Both the position numbers and the translations under genes were made by a program. Source: an uncultured Clostridia bacterium (lineage in GTDB: Bacteria; Bacillota; Clostridia; Christensenellales; DTU072). From it: DNA of 56,839 bases. The stretch lies in contig CALVNL010000009.1 of NCBI GenBank assembly GCA_944349655.1, forward strand, positions 1 through 56,839, written 5' to 3'. Shown one piece after another: positions 30,901-45,900 of this stretch; the first letter of the stretch is position 1; each line of letters begins with the position of its first letter. The notes under the pieces are model-generated. The model was not told where the DNA came from, did no database searches, and worked only from the letters and a program-made list of their open reading frames with translations.

Positions 30901-33900
30901 TCGGATTGTTTACCGACGAGAACGCGTCCGAGTCCGCCAAGAATACTTATGCAAAGATTCTGGAATACGAAGCGGAATTTTCCGACCAAACGATAACGAG
31001 TTTTGCCGACGTCAACAATAAAGTCAACGGAACCATCAACATAATAGGCGACATTATTCAGGGAATAAGCGTCGAACTCGTTAACGGAGCCATTTTCGGA
31101 CTTCTTAAGCAGTTCCTCGGCGCCGACATGAAAGAACTCATAGAAAACGTCGAAACGATGGTAAATACCGCCATCAATCCTTCTCTCGTCGTCAATGTAA
31201 GTCCTTCCATAACGGTGCTTATCACGATGAAACTTCCTTCCACCGACTATAACAAGCAACCGGAAGTTACCGATACTCTCGAGTCGTTGCAGGAAGCCAT
31301 CGACCGTTGGTATGGCGAAGCGGGCGAGCAGTGGCTGGTTTATCCCGACGAAATCTGGAGACAGCTTGCCGAGGGAAGTAAACTTTACGAGTATTACGAT
31401 ATTCCCAGCGTGGAAAAAATCGCCAAAGTAAACGAGTGGATCAACACTTCCAAACCTAAAGCGGCAGAAACCTTCCAGGCTATGCGCAACAGGTTCCCGA
31501 AAGTATCCGAAAGTCAGATTTACGTGCTGACCTACGAATATCTGATGATCGAGATATACGGCGACGCATCGTTGCAGACTTCTTACGGTTACGCGGGAGC
31601 GTTTGCCGAAGACGACAATGTTTCGGGCGTTCTCGATTATAGCGAAAAACTCGAGGCTTTCCGTAACGAATTGATGAAAGCCTACGTTTGGGACGAGTTC
31701 TATGCTTCCGTGAGCGACGCGGAAATCAAATCCGAACTCGACAGAAATCTCGCAGCTGCGGGCGGAGACAAAGCGGCAGCTTTCGACGCCACCGTGGCAG
31801 GAGAATTCGCTGAATTGGCCACGGCGCTCAAAGATCTTTACGACAAGAACGAATACGTCGTTTACGTAAATAATCTCAGAAACAACAATCCCGGCTTGAC
31901 CGATGCGGTAATTTACCGTAACCTCGCTCAGGGAATTATGAGAGTTATGTTCGCGACGGAGGACGCATATCTGTCTTATCTGTCCGAACAGATCACTTCG
32001 ACCGAAGACGGCACTCCGGTATATCTTGCCCGTTACGAAGAACTGTACATTTATCAGCGCGCCCGTGCGTGGGAAGCTTACTATGAAGTAGCCGACATTT
32101 ACGAAAAAGCGGTTATGGATTCGGCGTTTGCTTATGCCGAAGGTAAATATGCCGGAGCAAGTCTTACCGAACTTCAGGCTTACGCTTTCGATAAATACAA
32201 ATCCGACCTTCAGGACGACGCCACCATATACGAACAGGCATTGCTTGCCGACGACGTAAACGTACTTAAATTCGTGGTCTGGAACGTAATGAACCGCTAT
32301 TCCTATTACGAAGAAAGTCCCGTGCCGCTCCTTACCATGGACGACGTACTCGATATGGTGACGATAGCGGACGCGGTATTGGAAGCCATAAAGGATTACA
32401 GCCTTGCAAATTCCGTCATTCTCGACGAATACCGTGAAATAGCTTTCGCTTACGACATTATATTCGACGAAAAATCCGCTTTCGAAGCAGCCGACGAATA
32501 TTTCGACGGAGCGGCAAGCGAAATTCTCCGTACCATCAGAGCAAAAGCCGCCGAGATACTGGCCGATTGCGACCGTCCCAATGTTTCCGGAAGCGTAGCC
32601 GTGGGAGATAACGCTACCGAATACGAAAAGAGCAGTAAGTTTATCGCTCTTCTGACGCAGTATCAAGCTAAATTCGCTGCATTGAGAGGAAACGGAAAAG
32701 AAGTTATACAGATTAACTCCTATTCCGACGGTTTCTCGATAAAATCGGACGCTTGGGACAACCTCATCGCGCTCGAAATGCAGAGTATTATTCCCGAAAT
32801 TATCCTTTCTGTCGAAACGGGAGCGGTAAATTCCGGTTATGCTCAGGCAAACAAGGATAACGGATACGAAGTCAATCCGTCGGTTTATTTTGCCGAACTC
32901 GGCGTTACGGTGGAAAACGACCTTCTGAAACTCTACCTTATCTATAACGAACTCAGAAACGACGCGACCGACAAGAGTCTGTTCGATACCGCAGACGAAT
33001 ACGCTGCCGACACCGACAGCATCGGAAACGCCACGTCGATTTGCGCAAACAACAATTACGGCGGGGACGGATATATGGTGGAATATTACCGCGCCGCCCG
33101 TGCGTTTGCAAGGTATCTGTACCTGAGGAGCGAAGAGTTTACCGAAGAGGAACTGGCTACCGTGGCAGCCATAGCGGAAGGAAATTACGGAGTAGTTTCT
33201 TACAAAACCTATTTTGACGCATTCTCGTCTTACGTGGGAATAAGCAAAGAACACTCCAACGAAATAACCAAAGCCATAGGCATAGTCAACGATATTTACG
33301 AAACTTTAAGAGAAGCGTACGAAGAGGAGAACGAAGCTCTCCGTACGCAAATCAATACCGTTATCGACGGAATTATGGTGGATACCGTCATCAATATTCC
33401 TTCGATAGCTTCGGCGGTCACCGCAGGCGAAATGGATAACGTAAACGGATTGAGACTTTATCCGGTTTATCTGGCGTTCGCTACCGTCATCGTAAAATAC
33501 GGGAGAGGCGACGCCCGTGTAAGCGAAGCTATAAGCTATGCGGCAAATTACGAGTCGGTAAGCGAATTCGAGCGTCTTGTCATAGCTTACGGCAGATATC
33601 TGACGATGTGCCGTCTTGACTCGCTTACGGACAGAATAAGCGAAGCCGAAGGTTACGCAAACGACTATACCAACGGCAGATACGATTCCGTAACGGCCGA
33701 CGTCTGGAACGGATATATGACTTCTTACGTCGGCGACAATACCCGTCCCGAAGAAGTCAAGACCGAAAGCGCCCGTATATCGAAACTGTTTACGCAGCTT
33801 AATAACGAGGATTACGTCAAGCGTTACGCGTGGGACGACTGGTACCGTCTCAGCTCCACTATAGACAGAATAAACGAAATGAACGATATGCTTTATGCAA

Positions 33901-36900
33901 AAGTGTTCGAGTTTATGTATGAAGATATAGGGTCTATAGTGTCCGGCGTAATTATAGATGCGGCAAATTCCGATATTTTCAGCGGAATGAACGTGGTAAG
34001 TTCGCTTGCCAAGAGTTATACTTCGGCAAATATTCTTACCTATATGGAATTCTTTGCGGAATTCCGTAACGAAGCTGCCGAGCTTTATAATCGGATTACC
34101 GAGTTCTATAGCGAAAATGCTTCTTTGGTGGATCAGGCAGCCATCGATTGGACTCAGACGCTGGAAGGCAGAGCAACCGACGTGCAGAAAGCCGATATAA
34201 TGAATATCGTTTACGATACCGTTGCGCTCAACCCCGACGAATATCCTGCCTTGGTAAACTGGAACACCATATACGCCAATTCCGTTCAGGCGATAATCAA
34301 CTTCGATATGCCTCTTTACAGCGGATTGATTTTCGGTAACGTCGAAGGCGTTTCCTCGGTTGAAGCTTATCGTGCGGGCATAAATAATCTGTTTGGAGAA
34401 GTTACTTCCTATTCTATAGGCAAATACCACGAAGGGTTGCTGAACGCGACTATGGCTTCGATGAAAACTTCATTGAAGAGCTTACTCGATACGCTTCAGT
34501 TAAACGTCGACGCCTTGAAAGCCGAAGAAACCAACTATAACGAATGGGCTACAGAGAACGGAAAACCGACGCTTTCGGGCAGTTATATCGACGAACTCGT
34601 CGCTAGTTACGGTGCTTATCCCGTGTCGGGCGACGTAGATACGTTGACTACGGTTGCCGAACTCAAGGCGGTTTTCGACAAAGCGGTATTCTTCGATCAG
34701 AAAGTACAGCTCAAGACGGTGGAATACACTTATCTGAGAGGCAATCTGACCAAAGAGGAATACGAAGAGCGAGTTACTATTATTTCCGCTTACGATTACA
34801 ATACCGCTCAGAGTGTGTTGCTGGCTTTTGTAGATTACGCAGATATCGTTTCGGGAAGCAACAGTTATGACTATTACGCTACCAAGATAAACGCTCTTAA
34901 CGCAATCCGCGCAAATCTCACCGGAGACGAGGACGCGGCGTTACTGGCTACGAGTACGGTTTATATCAGTATTCTCGACCACTGGATTACCATTCTCGAA
35001 GCAGGCGTTACCTTCGAAGCGATTTCCGAAGCCGTATATGCCCTTGCAGAAAGCAGCAATCTTACCGAAACTACAATAAAAGGCAAAGTCGACGCTTTGA
35101 AAGCGCTTTACGCAAAAGCCGCTTCCGATACTTTCCGCACGTTGTTTACCGAGGGCGTCATTACCGAAGTTTTCGGACAGGAAAGCATTTACGCAGAATA
35201 TATCGCTAACTACGATACGCTTAAAACGGCTACCGGAAACGAACGTACCTTGGTAGGACTTGCGCAGGCGGAAGTTCTGTTGACTTACACCGATACCGAT
35301 TGCGCTTTGCTTATGGACCTCATAAGTAAGGCTTACGACAATATCGTTTCCACGCCGATAAGCGATTTCGATTCCGTTATAAACAGTTATCGGACGGAAA
35401 TCGAAAAATCTTACGTGGATTATATCGACGAAGTTCTCGAGTATCTTAAAGACAAACTGGGCTTGACCTGGTATAACGGTTTCCTCGGCACCGACGCAGG
35501 ATATTTAAGTTATGCCGACGAAACCATAGCCGCCGTAACTTCCCGCCTTGCCGAACTTTATAAAGAATGGGCGGGAGTGGAAGAAGCGCCCGCGACCGAT
35601 CTCAACGGTCTCCTTACCGCGGTAAGCAATCTCGAAAACTTCACAGTGCCCGGCAGCAGCGAAAAATTCTATGCTTTCGCCAAAGCCGTTAACGACATTA
35701 TCGTCGCTAACTACGACGAGATGGGCGTATTGACGACCGAAGGCAAAACGGCCGTTATGAATTATGCCGTCAAGACCACATACAAGAATACTTCGGCAGT
35801 TACCGTAGAAATTAATTCGATCATAGAAAACGCAAGGAATTACTATCTCGAGGAAGCTACCGAAAAATATTCCGAGGTTTACGCTCCCGAACAGATAATC
35901 GCGGTGGGCAAAAAGTACTACGATTCCTATATGAAGAGCAGTAACGATCTTGCCGAGGTGGTAAATTACGCCGAAAACGCAGGAGAAAGCGAAGATTATC
36001 TGAAAATGAGCGCCTTGTTGGAAGAACTGTTCCGCGGAAATTATTCCGTCAACGGTATCAATCTTTCTTTCCGTGCGATATTCGATAAATTCGCCGTTAG
36101 CGGACCGACTTACTTTGTATTGGTTTCCGAAACTTACCGAAAGGCTCTTGCAGCCGATTTCGACGCTCTGGCCGCAAGCATCAGGGCTAACGACGCCACC
36201 AACGCCGAACTCGTAGCTTATCTCGACGGACTCGACGTCTCCACCGAGCAGGCTAAGGCTCTCAGCTTGATTGCTTTGATCGATTACGTGAAAGGCATTG
36301 ACGTAAGCGCCGCGACTCAAGGTCTTATCGACGGCGTGAACGACGTTTTCGCGTCATTGACCGACCCGCAGAACAAACTGACCAAAGAAATCTGGACAAA
36401 ATATTATGCCGATTATAATTCGGACAATCCCGCGGTTTTGGAAGGACTGGAACTCAAGGAAATCTTAGGCGGCGGAGCAGAAGATCCCGAAGAAGTACTC
36501 TCCAAACTCGATTTCCGCGAAATGAGCGTTATTTTCAAGGAATATCTCGCTATCCTCGGAGAGGATGCCACGGAAGATCTCGTTAACGTAATGATCGCGG
36601 GCAGCGTGTTGAACCAAGCCTTCGACGTGATTTATACCGACGCTCTCGACAAGAGCGACGACCTTGCTTCCCTTGCCGTTTCCATAGGTATAGCAGGCAG
36701 CAATACGGGATTGCTTTTCGACATAAAGAGCTTGGTTACCGGTCCGGACGGTTCGGTGTCCACCAATATCGACGACGTGCTTACCGACAGCGAAAAGGCA
36801 GAATATACCGATTATTCCGAACTTACGCTGAGACTTAACGTCAACGCCAGCTTGTCCATATCGCTGGATGAAGGAGCAATAGACATCAGCGAGATTATAG

Positions 36901-39900
36901 GACTTATCAACCTGCCTATCGACCTCGATCTCGATATTCAGTTCCTGGCGGCGCATACCCTTTATGCCGAAATAGCCGGTCAGCTCGGCGTTAACTTCGC
37001 CGCTCTCCTTTCGGGAGATAAAGAACAAGTCGATAATTCCATAGTAGGCGACCTCACCGTTACCTATTATCTTATCGATCACGATACCACCGGTGAAAAC
37101 GTAAGATTCCAGCAGGTCATACTCCATATCTGGATTTACGGACCGTCGATTTATGCTCAGGTAGAATTGTTCGACAGTCATCTGAACGTGGAAGTTCCGC
37201 TCAGTATAGGCGAAACCATAATGAATCTCGTTTATCCCGACGGGGAAAGCGATCCTGTTACCGAACAGTTGAATGCAGCCATTATGCAGGCTTATCACGG
37301 AGTCAGCGAAGAAGAAGCGGCGAATATGCTCAACCCCTTCGAAGAGTTCTATTCCGTCGTCAACAATGCCGATTCCGATCTGTTCGACATAGTCAGAGTT
37401 CTGTTAAGGATAGGCACCAAAGAAACCGCCCTTATCCTTACCGCCGATATTCTCAGCGAACTTCTGAAAGCCGTTTTCCAAGAAGAAAACACCAACTACG
37501 AAGATCTCGTCCACCTCATATTCACCGAAGGTAAACTCGGCGTGGAATACGGCGACGATTTCTCGATTAACGTAGGTATTTCCAAGGAAGGAGACGATGA
37601 AGGCAACGTAGGTTACGATATCGGATTTTCTCTGTTGCACGATACTATGCTCAGTCTTAACAGAGAGACTTTCGACGAACTTTACGACAGTGTGGACAAA
37701 CTGGACGAACAAGGTTATTTCAATAACTTCTTCACGGTAGGTACCGACCTCGATTCCGACGCGTCTTTGATGGAAACGCTGATGAGTATTATCGGGGAAA
37801 GAACGACTATTTCCTTCAGTATGTATCTGGAAAGCGATATGCTCAAGCATATCCTCGATTGGAGCAAGCTGTTCAGCGTACAGGAAATAGACACTTACTT
37901 CCAGCTCAGAATACTCAAAAACGCTCACGGCAGATTGCGTATAGACATCGGTCTGGATATCGACCTTAATCAGGAAGCGTTCGATTTCCGCATAAGCGGT
38001 TACAATATCGACGAAAAGAATATCTTCAATATTTACTTCTTCGGCGGGCTTCTCAACCACGACGGAAGCGGAGAAGAGGGCGTCCTGAGTCCGAAGATTT
38101 ACGTGGACAGCGGAGACTTTACCGATAACGACAGGTTATTGCTTACTCCGGAAATCGGATTTGATTTCCTGGGTATCAATTTTGCAGACCTGTTCTTCAA
38201 ACTGATAGGAAGCGACACTCGTTACGAAATAGTCGGCTCCAACGCTTCCGTTGCGGAATTTGCCGACGAAAGCACCGGAGGAAGCGTATTCGACAATATC
38301 GACTGGGGTAAAATCGCCGAAAGTATTACCTTCGGAAAAGGTACCATCGGTATCAAACTTTCTTCCAGCATAGTGGAAGCGTTGCTGCAGGCATTGTTCG
38401 GATTCGAATTCGACGAACTGGGCAACATCACCCTCGAACTCGACAACGTCAACAATACTCTCCAGCTTACCATACCCGTGGACGCTCCGATAAAGGACGA
38501 AAACGGTAACGTCGTCAACGATTCGAAGATGAATTTCATATTCGGACTCAGCGATATCGATATCAGTTTCGGAGCGAGAGAAGACTTCTTCGGCACCGAA
38601 GACCTGAACACCAAGTTCGCTTATTATCAGGATATAAGTCAATATGTTTGGGTAGCCGAAGTCAATAGTTCCTTACACGTAAATGACGATTTCAATACCG
38701 TACTCGACCTTACGGGTATCAGTTCGTCGTTGATTAAGGGTCTCGGATTCAATTTGATAAGCGGCGACGATCTCGATATCGAGTTATGTTTTGCGCTCAG
38801 GGTTTATATCGATTTTGCCGATATAAGACGTATGCGTTTCGAACTCGAAGTAGGACACGGCGACGGGAACGGAAACCAGACCAAACGCATCCTCAGCATC
38901 AAGTATATCGGAGAAGCGGATAACGGAGACGTTTACGTCGATCTCAGCGGACTCGGATTCCCGAAAGTTTCCATTAACGACGTAAATCTCGGCGGAATGG
39001 TGAAAGATCTGTTGAGTATGATCAACGACATAGGCGAAGAAGAAACCATTACCGCGCCTTCTTTCGCTTCTACGAAAGCTTCTTACGCATCCGGCACCGC
39101 AGGCAACCATACCAGTTCCGCGGAAGACCAGGCAAATCGTTATCCCGATATTTCCAGTATGGAATTCGGGCAGAATATGCTTCTGTTCATTTTCTCCGAA
39201 GAGGAAGTGAGTCTTGCCATAACCGGAAGTCTTCTTCTTACCTTGCTCGGAAACCTCGACGACGTACTCGGCGGAGGAGTTTTACCCGATATTATTCTCG
39301 ATTTGCCGATGTTCAGTTATCTGAAGATAGGCAGAGACGACGCCGATAACGTTACGGGAATTCAGCTTGTTTTAGACGAGAACAAACAGTTCAGCATAAG
39401 ATTTAATTTCAACGAGAGCTATTCTCACCTCAAGAAACGTACGGATCTTTCTTCCGTTACCGATATGACCGTAGTCAACGATAACGACAAAGACGAATAC
39501 GTATCCATAGATCAGATCAAGAATCTGCATATCGGACTGGAAATGTCTCTTACTTTACAGACTATCAATCCGGGAACCAACGAAAAGAGCGAAATCATAA
39601 GCGGTTTCGAAGATATGCTGGAAGCCTTGCTCGGAGTGCAGGAAGGCACGGTGGTATTCGATATGCAGGATACCCAGATGACCTTCAATATCGTTCTGGA
39701 CGTAGGAGTCGATCTGGTTAACTTCGAAAACTCCATTATAAAACTCGAAATTTACTATAATGACGACGTTATGATCGGAGTTTATTACATCAACGGCGTT
39801 GTTTACGTTGATCTCGGGACTCTCGGATTATTCCAGGCGAGTATTAACGGCATAGACCTTGCTTCGGTATTGTCGGGATTGCTGTCGGGAGACCTTATCG

Positions 39901-42900
39901 GCGAAAACGGTATCGACGTGGCAGGACTTTTAGCAGGACTTCTCGACGCGGATAAGCTGACCGAGGGCGCTACGGGAACCATTACCAAGTCCAGTTCTTT
40001 CGTCAAGGAAGAAACGAAACAATCGCTTATCGACGAAGCGAAAGAAGGTATGGCAGTGCTTTCCGGTATGGTAAACGGCGGCTACACTTCCGACCAGTTC
40101 GCTATCCTTGCCGACGTACTCGAGAAGGCGGAACTTAACGATCTGACCGATTTGAGTACGGCGGACATCAACAATATTATCGCCGCGCTGAAAGCAAGAT
40201 CCGATTATCTTTCTTACGGTGCGCCGCAGTTCCTCGGAATGACCGAAGATGTTGCGATAGACCTTATTAAACAGTTGTTTACCACGGCTGCCGAAGTAGT
40301 TGCCGGAATGACGCCTTCGGCTATCAGAGAAATAGCCGCGGAACTCGGGGACGGACTTTACAGCGGATTTACCGCGTCTCAGCTCAATCTCATAGCCGCT
40401 TATATGGACGTCAACAGAGTTACGGCGTTGGAAAAAGCCAGCAATACCCTTCTTACTAAACTGGCAACAGACCTTTATAACGGCGAAAGCGCGTGGATTT
40501 ATTTCCTTTATCCGACCGACGAACTTCTGGAAGAAGCGCTTATTACCAAATTAAAAGCGTATTCCGACGCATTCGGCAAGACTACGCGGAACTTTATGTC
40601 GGCGTGGGCGACGGCGATGAATGATCAGAAGGTCAATGCTTTATCCAAACTCGACGAAAGCACCGTTAAAGCTCTCGTAACTTCGGCAGTCGATCATCTC
40701 GCTTCCGATATCGATACGAAATTCGGATATGCAGACAGCGAGAAAAAACAGCTTCTCAACGAATCGCTTGCGTTGTTCGGTATTTATCAAACCGGAGGAG
40801 GTATAACGATAAACGGCGGAACGAGCGGTTCGTCCGGCTCCGCGCTTATCAATCTTATTCTGGAAAACGATACCATAAAGATCAATCCCAATGCTCAGGT
40901 ATTGACGTTATTGTTCAATATGATAATGCCCGGTTCCAATATAAACGTACCGGCGTTCAACCGTCTCGAACTCTCCCTCAACACCTATGCGGGACTGAAT
41001 AACTTTACCTTTAACCTTAAGTTGGACGAGCAGGGGAACCGCTTAGGTATCAACGTACCCGAAGGCGGATTGTCGATTAAGATAAACGAAGGCGTGGGCG
41101 AAGCTCCCAACGGTTCGGATATTCCTTTAAGCGAATACATTCTTTTGCCCGATACCGATTCCTTCGGCGGATTGACGGGGGTAAGTCTGAACGGAAACGG
41201 ACTCAACATCGCCACTTCGGCTTTGGTCAACAGCCTTATCGACAGCATCTTTATCGATAATCTCAATATTTATCTGGAACACAGAGCCGATTACTGGACG
41301 AGAAAAGATTTGTTCACCAAATATCCCAAAGTCGATCCTACCGGACCTTTCAGCTATGCCGATTCCGACGCAGGGTACCTGGGTAACGACGGAAGCGCGT
41401 TCAGTACCATCATCAAGATACTGAGAATAGCCAATACCATTTACGGTATGGTCACCGGTTCGGGTTGGCTGGACATCATAACCGGAGGCTTCAACGCAAT
41501 AACCGACCTGTTCGGCGACGACGTCAACGAGCCTGTCTTTATGCGTAACCAGTACGCCCGTGCCAAGGTGGCGGTCAACAAGTCGGTGACAAATATCATT
41601 AACGCCGATATCTCCACTCCTTCTTTCAAGCAGGGTGCGATAGGCGCGCATATCGAAAACCATCAGATTTTCCTGTCGGTAGGTATTTCTCTTACGGTCA
41701 AGGTTTATATAACTCTCGACCTCAAGAGCTTCCTCAACGGCGAGAACGAAGGTTTCGAAAGCAAAGGTCTGAATATTTCAGGTCTTGCAGGTTTCGTGCT
41801 GTTCCCCGACAATATGTTCGCGTCCGATAACGCCAGCGAGTCTTCGGGACGTTTCTACGGACAAGTAGTGGACGAAAACGGAGATCCCGTGGCGCAGGCG
41901 ACGGTGGCGGTCTATAACTCCAGAGGAGACAGACAGACTACCACTACCGACAAAGACGGATACTATTATTTCCTCGACCTGCCGCTTACCGAACATATAA
42001 CCGGCGACCTTAATTTGTCCAATCTGGAAAAATGGCTGGAAAGCAATCCTGCCGTCGATCCTACTGCGGAGGCAGGATTTACCTATAACGGTAAGGTTTA
42101 CCGTAAGATAGGGACCAAGTATTATCTTATGAGCGACAGAAGCGGCTTCAGCGTTTCCAAGGAAGGATACAGTTCGTATTTCGAACAAAACATCTATATA
42201 CTTCCGAAAGAAACCTCTTCCGCCGTTAACAGAAATGTAGAACTCATTAACGCTTCGCAGGAAACGCCCAAGTACGTTACCGTTTACGGTAAAACGTATT
42301 ATCTCAACACGCCTACGGGAAGTTTGGAAGATCCGAACAATCTTACGCTTTTCGGCGGAATGAGCATTATTTATAACGGAGGAGCGTTACGTACCGTCAG
42401 CAGTATGGCTGCCGACACCAAAGGCGAATACAGTCTTACGTTGCCGTTGTATCAGAAACTTATAGACAATTATAGGAATAACGGCGTCTATAACAATTTC
42501 GACGGCACTATGGCAGGTTATAAGCTGGAAGGTTTCCGTTATAACAATTCTTCCGTTTCCGCTGAAGGTATAGACGACATTATCAACAATACCTCCGACG
42601 GCGGAAGAGTGGAAGTGGATCTCATCTTCTCGCGTACCGACGTGACCAGCACGACTTTTGTCGGCAAGATACTCGCTTACAACAAGTACACGGGAGAAAT
42701 GGAAGTGCCCGAAGCCGGAACTTATCAGTTCTGGATAAGCGTTAAAGGCAAGACCGTGGGAGTGACCGACTTCTACGATCTCGAACCCGAAGATTTCTCC
42801 ATCAATGTGGACGAAGCGGGCGAATTCTCCTTTACTTCCGACGCTTTACCCCTCGAGGCTACCGGAAGCAGTACCTATATCTTCAAGTTCAGGAGCGAAG

Positions 42901-45900
42901 TTTACAAGAACTTCAACCTGGTTATCGGAAGCGACGGAACGGCTGTCGAAACCGCTTCGAGCCACGGAAGCAGTACCGTAACTACCGTGGAAACTTACGG
43001 AGACAATACCAGCGTATTCAACGTTACGCTTAACGTTGCTCCGAGAGAAGAACATTGGTCCGACGCGGAAGTTGACGAAGAAGGCAATGAAGAAGGTATG
43101 ATAAGCTCTCTTATCAGCCGTATCAGGATAAGACTCGGAGCCGATATATTGGACGGAGAAGCTCACGGCGACGGAGATAACGGAATTCAGGAATACGATT
43201 ACAGTTACAAAGACGACGTCTCCAACCTCGAATACGAAGGCAGTAACGTTGTCGAGAAATACAACACCTATACTTATATCGAAGCATGGCTGAACTCCGC
43301 CGCCTTCAACGATATTCTGATGATGGTGGAAAACTTCGTGCTCGGTATGATAGGTATAACAGGAGTCGCCACCGACCAGACCATTTCCGCTCAGGATATC
43401 TCCCTCGGAGACTATACCGAAGACGGCGACTTCAATCTCAGCTTCTATACCGACGAAGATATAGAAAGAAAGGGCGAAGCCGAACTCAAGGAACTTTTCG
43501 TTGGACGTTACAAGGGCCGTTACAACGAAAACGATATCAAGATTTTCGATAAAGTCTATGTGGATAAAGGAGCTTATTACCAGGCTTCCCACAGCGCTTT
43601 GGCTAAGATGAGTCCGGGGCTTGTGCATTATATTATAGCTATGGTCCTCGACGGTTTCGTCGGAACGCTGCATTTCAACTTATTGGGTGAAGAAATAGGC
43701 GTTATGGACCTTATCGCGTTCCTTGTATTGAGTCCCGGTTCCTTTACCATTATTCCTTATATAGGAAGCGTATTTAATACCGCGGGACTTGCAGTAGGTA
43801 ATCTTCTGAACGATCTTGCCATCCTTATCGGACATCTGTTGCCGTTACAGTTAAGTTACAGTATGTTCGATACTATGGACCTCAAGGGAAGTCCGCTTTA
43901 CGGTATGCAGGAATATTTCCGCGAAGGACAGTTGTCCGGACAGACGGTTACCGTGACGGGCGCAGACGGCAAGACCTACACCAGAGATCTTTACCGTAAG
44001 GCTCAGACCTACGATATGAGCGTATATGCCAAAATTACGCTCAACGCTTCCGCACCCGGCGGTTACCTGGAAAGTATACTTTTATTCGTCAACGGCGCAA
44101 GCTACAGCCAGTCCAGCGAAATTTCCGGCAACCTCGCCGACGGCAACCGTATGGAATCCTATACCGCTTTGCAGCAAGGCGACTGGAACTATAACTACTG
44201 GGAAAACAACGGCAGAGTAGGAAATTACTTTACGCTCAAGACCGTTTACGCCACCGAAAAAGAATATCTGCAGTTAAATCCGGACGAAGAAATACCCGAA
44301 AACGCACAAATCTTCTTCAAAGAGACGAGTAGTGAAACCTACGTTCCGTACGACGCGAACTGGGAAGAAGTTTACGCAGACAGAGAACTCGAGATGGAAA
44401 CCGTGACGGAAACCGTGGACGGAGAGGAAGTCACCAAACAGGTTCCCGTAAGATACGCTATGACGGAAACGCAAACGGAAACCGTAGTCAGTTCGGAATT
44501 TACCTACAACGTAGACAATTCCGCTACCCATTCCATCAAGAGCGTGGATATCAAGACTCTGAATATTATCGTGAACGGCGTGGTTCAGGAAGAAAATCTT
44601 GCGTTTATGGAAGATTGGATTAAGAGAACCAATATCAATTCCTACGCCATAAGCGACGTATATTACATCGACCCGGATACCGAGGAAGAAGTAATTTACA
44701 ACAGAGTATTCATCTACGACGACGAACAGAATCCCAAGGAAGACGTTTATCAGGAACTGGAAATCAAGAATAACGGTATAGATTTACGTAAGGTGGACGA
44801 CGACCTCAACGGCGATTTCTATACGATAACCTACGATCCGTACGACAAACTGTGGACGAAGGCTCTTACGGTACCGCCTACGAGAATAATTTTCCACGAC
44901 CCGTTCGATATGACCGACTTCACCGTTATCGGCGGCACGTGGGCAAGCTCCGAAGGATACGGCGGCACCCGCAGAAATACCGATCCCGATATTACGGCGG
45001 ATATGATTTTACCCAACCGTTATTACGCTACGTTTGCCGACGGTAACAGTAACGGTACTCAGGGTATGAACGTTTACTGGGACGTAAGCGCATTGAACTT
45101 TAACGCCAACGGAACCCCCGAAGGTACGGTGGAATATCTCAAAGGCTATATCGGCAACGCCGTTTACGCCGCTATAGAAGTAGTGGTGGAACCGTTCAGT
45201 ATCGATTTGGTCAGCGCCAAAGCGCAGATAATCCAGCAAATAGGCAACCTCGTCATCGATCCTTACGACTTCGACGCAGAAGAGTTTATTGCAGGGTTGC
45301 CCGATTTCTTCTATTACAACTACGACAGCACCAGCGGAGGAGAGCAGCGTCAGAAGACCTATCTGTTCAACGAACTGGTCTGGAGTCTGGATTATCAGGT
45401 CATAGACGGAGTAAGGAGATACACGTCGCTGGTTTACAACGACCCGAACACCCAGCCGTACGTCAATCTTAAGTTCCGTGCTTACGGAGAGGACGCCGAC
45501 GGCAACGAGTACTCCTCCAACACCGCTTGGACGTCGGTTCAAATTCCGTTCAGTATGCTGAATTACGAGATCAAATCGGTAAGCAGCGCAGTGGAGAACA
45601 GTATCGGCGGAATAGTGGCTACGGAAGAAAACGGATATCACGGAGTGATTACTTTCAATCCGCTCAATAACCGCGATCCTTACGCCACGATGCAAGCGAT
45701 AGCTTCTTTCGATACCGTTAACATCAAGAACGAATTGGTTTACGACGGAACGGTTAAGAAAGAGGTTAAGGACTGGGCGGTTATTCCCGGAAGTTTCACT
45801 TCTCTCACCGTGAACGGGAAAAACCTCGCCAACTATGACCGTAACGACACTTCCGAGCAGACCTATGCGGTAAGTTATAAGATTACCGACGGAACGGGTT

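Noticed and set aside
30174..33254. A 1,026-residue open frame antisense to the giant gene, and similar ones at 21918-23420, 33306-34430 and 19008-20468
   Set aside because: They lie wholly opposite a better supported gene, lack ribosome binding sites and known domains, and have Phe/Val/Tyr-rich composition expected from the reversed codon bias of the giant gene.
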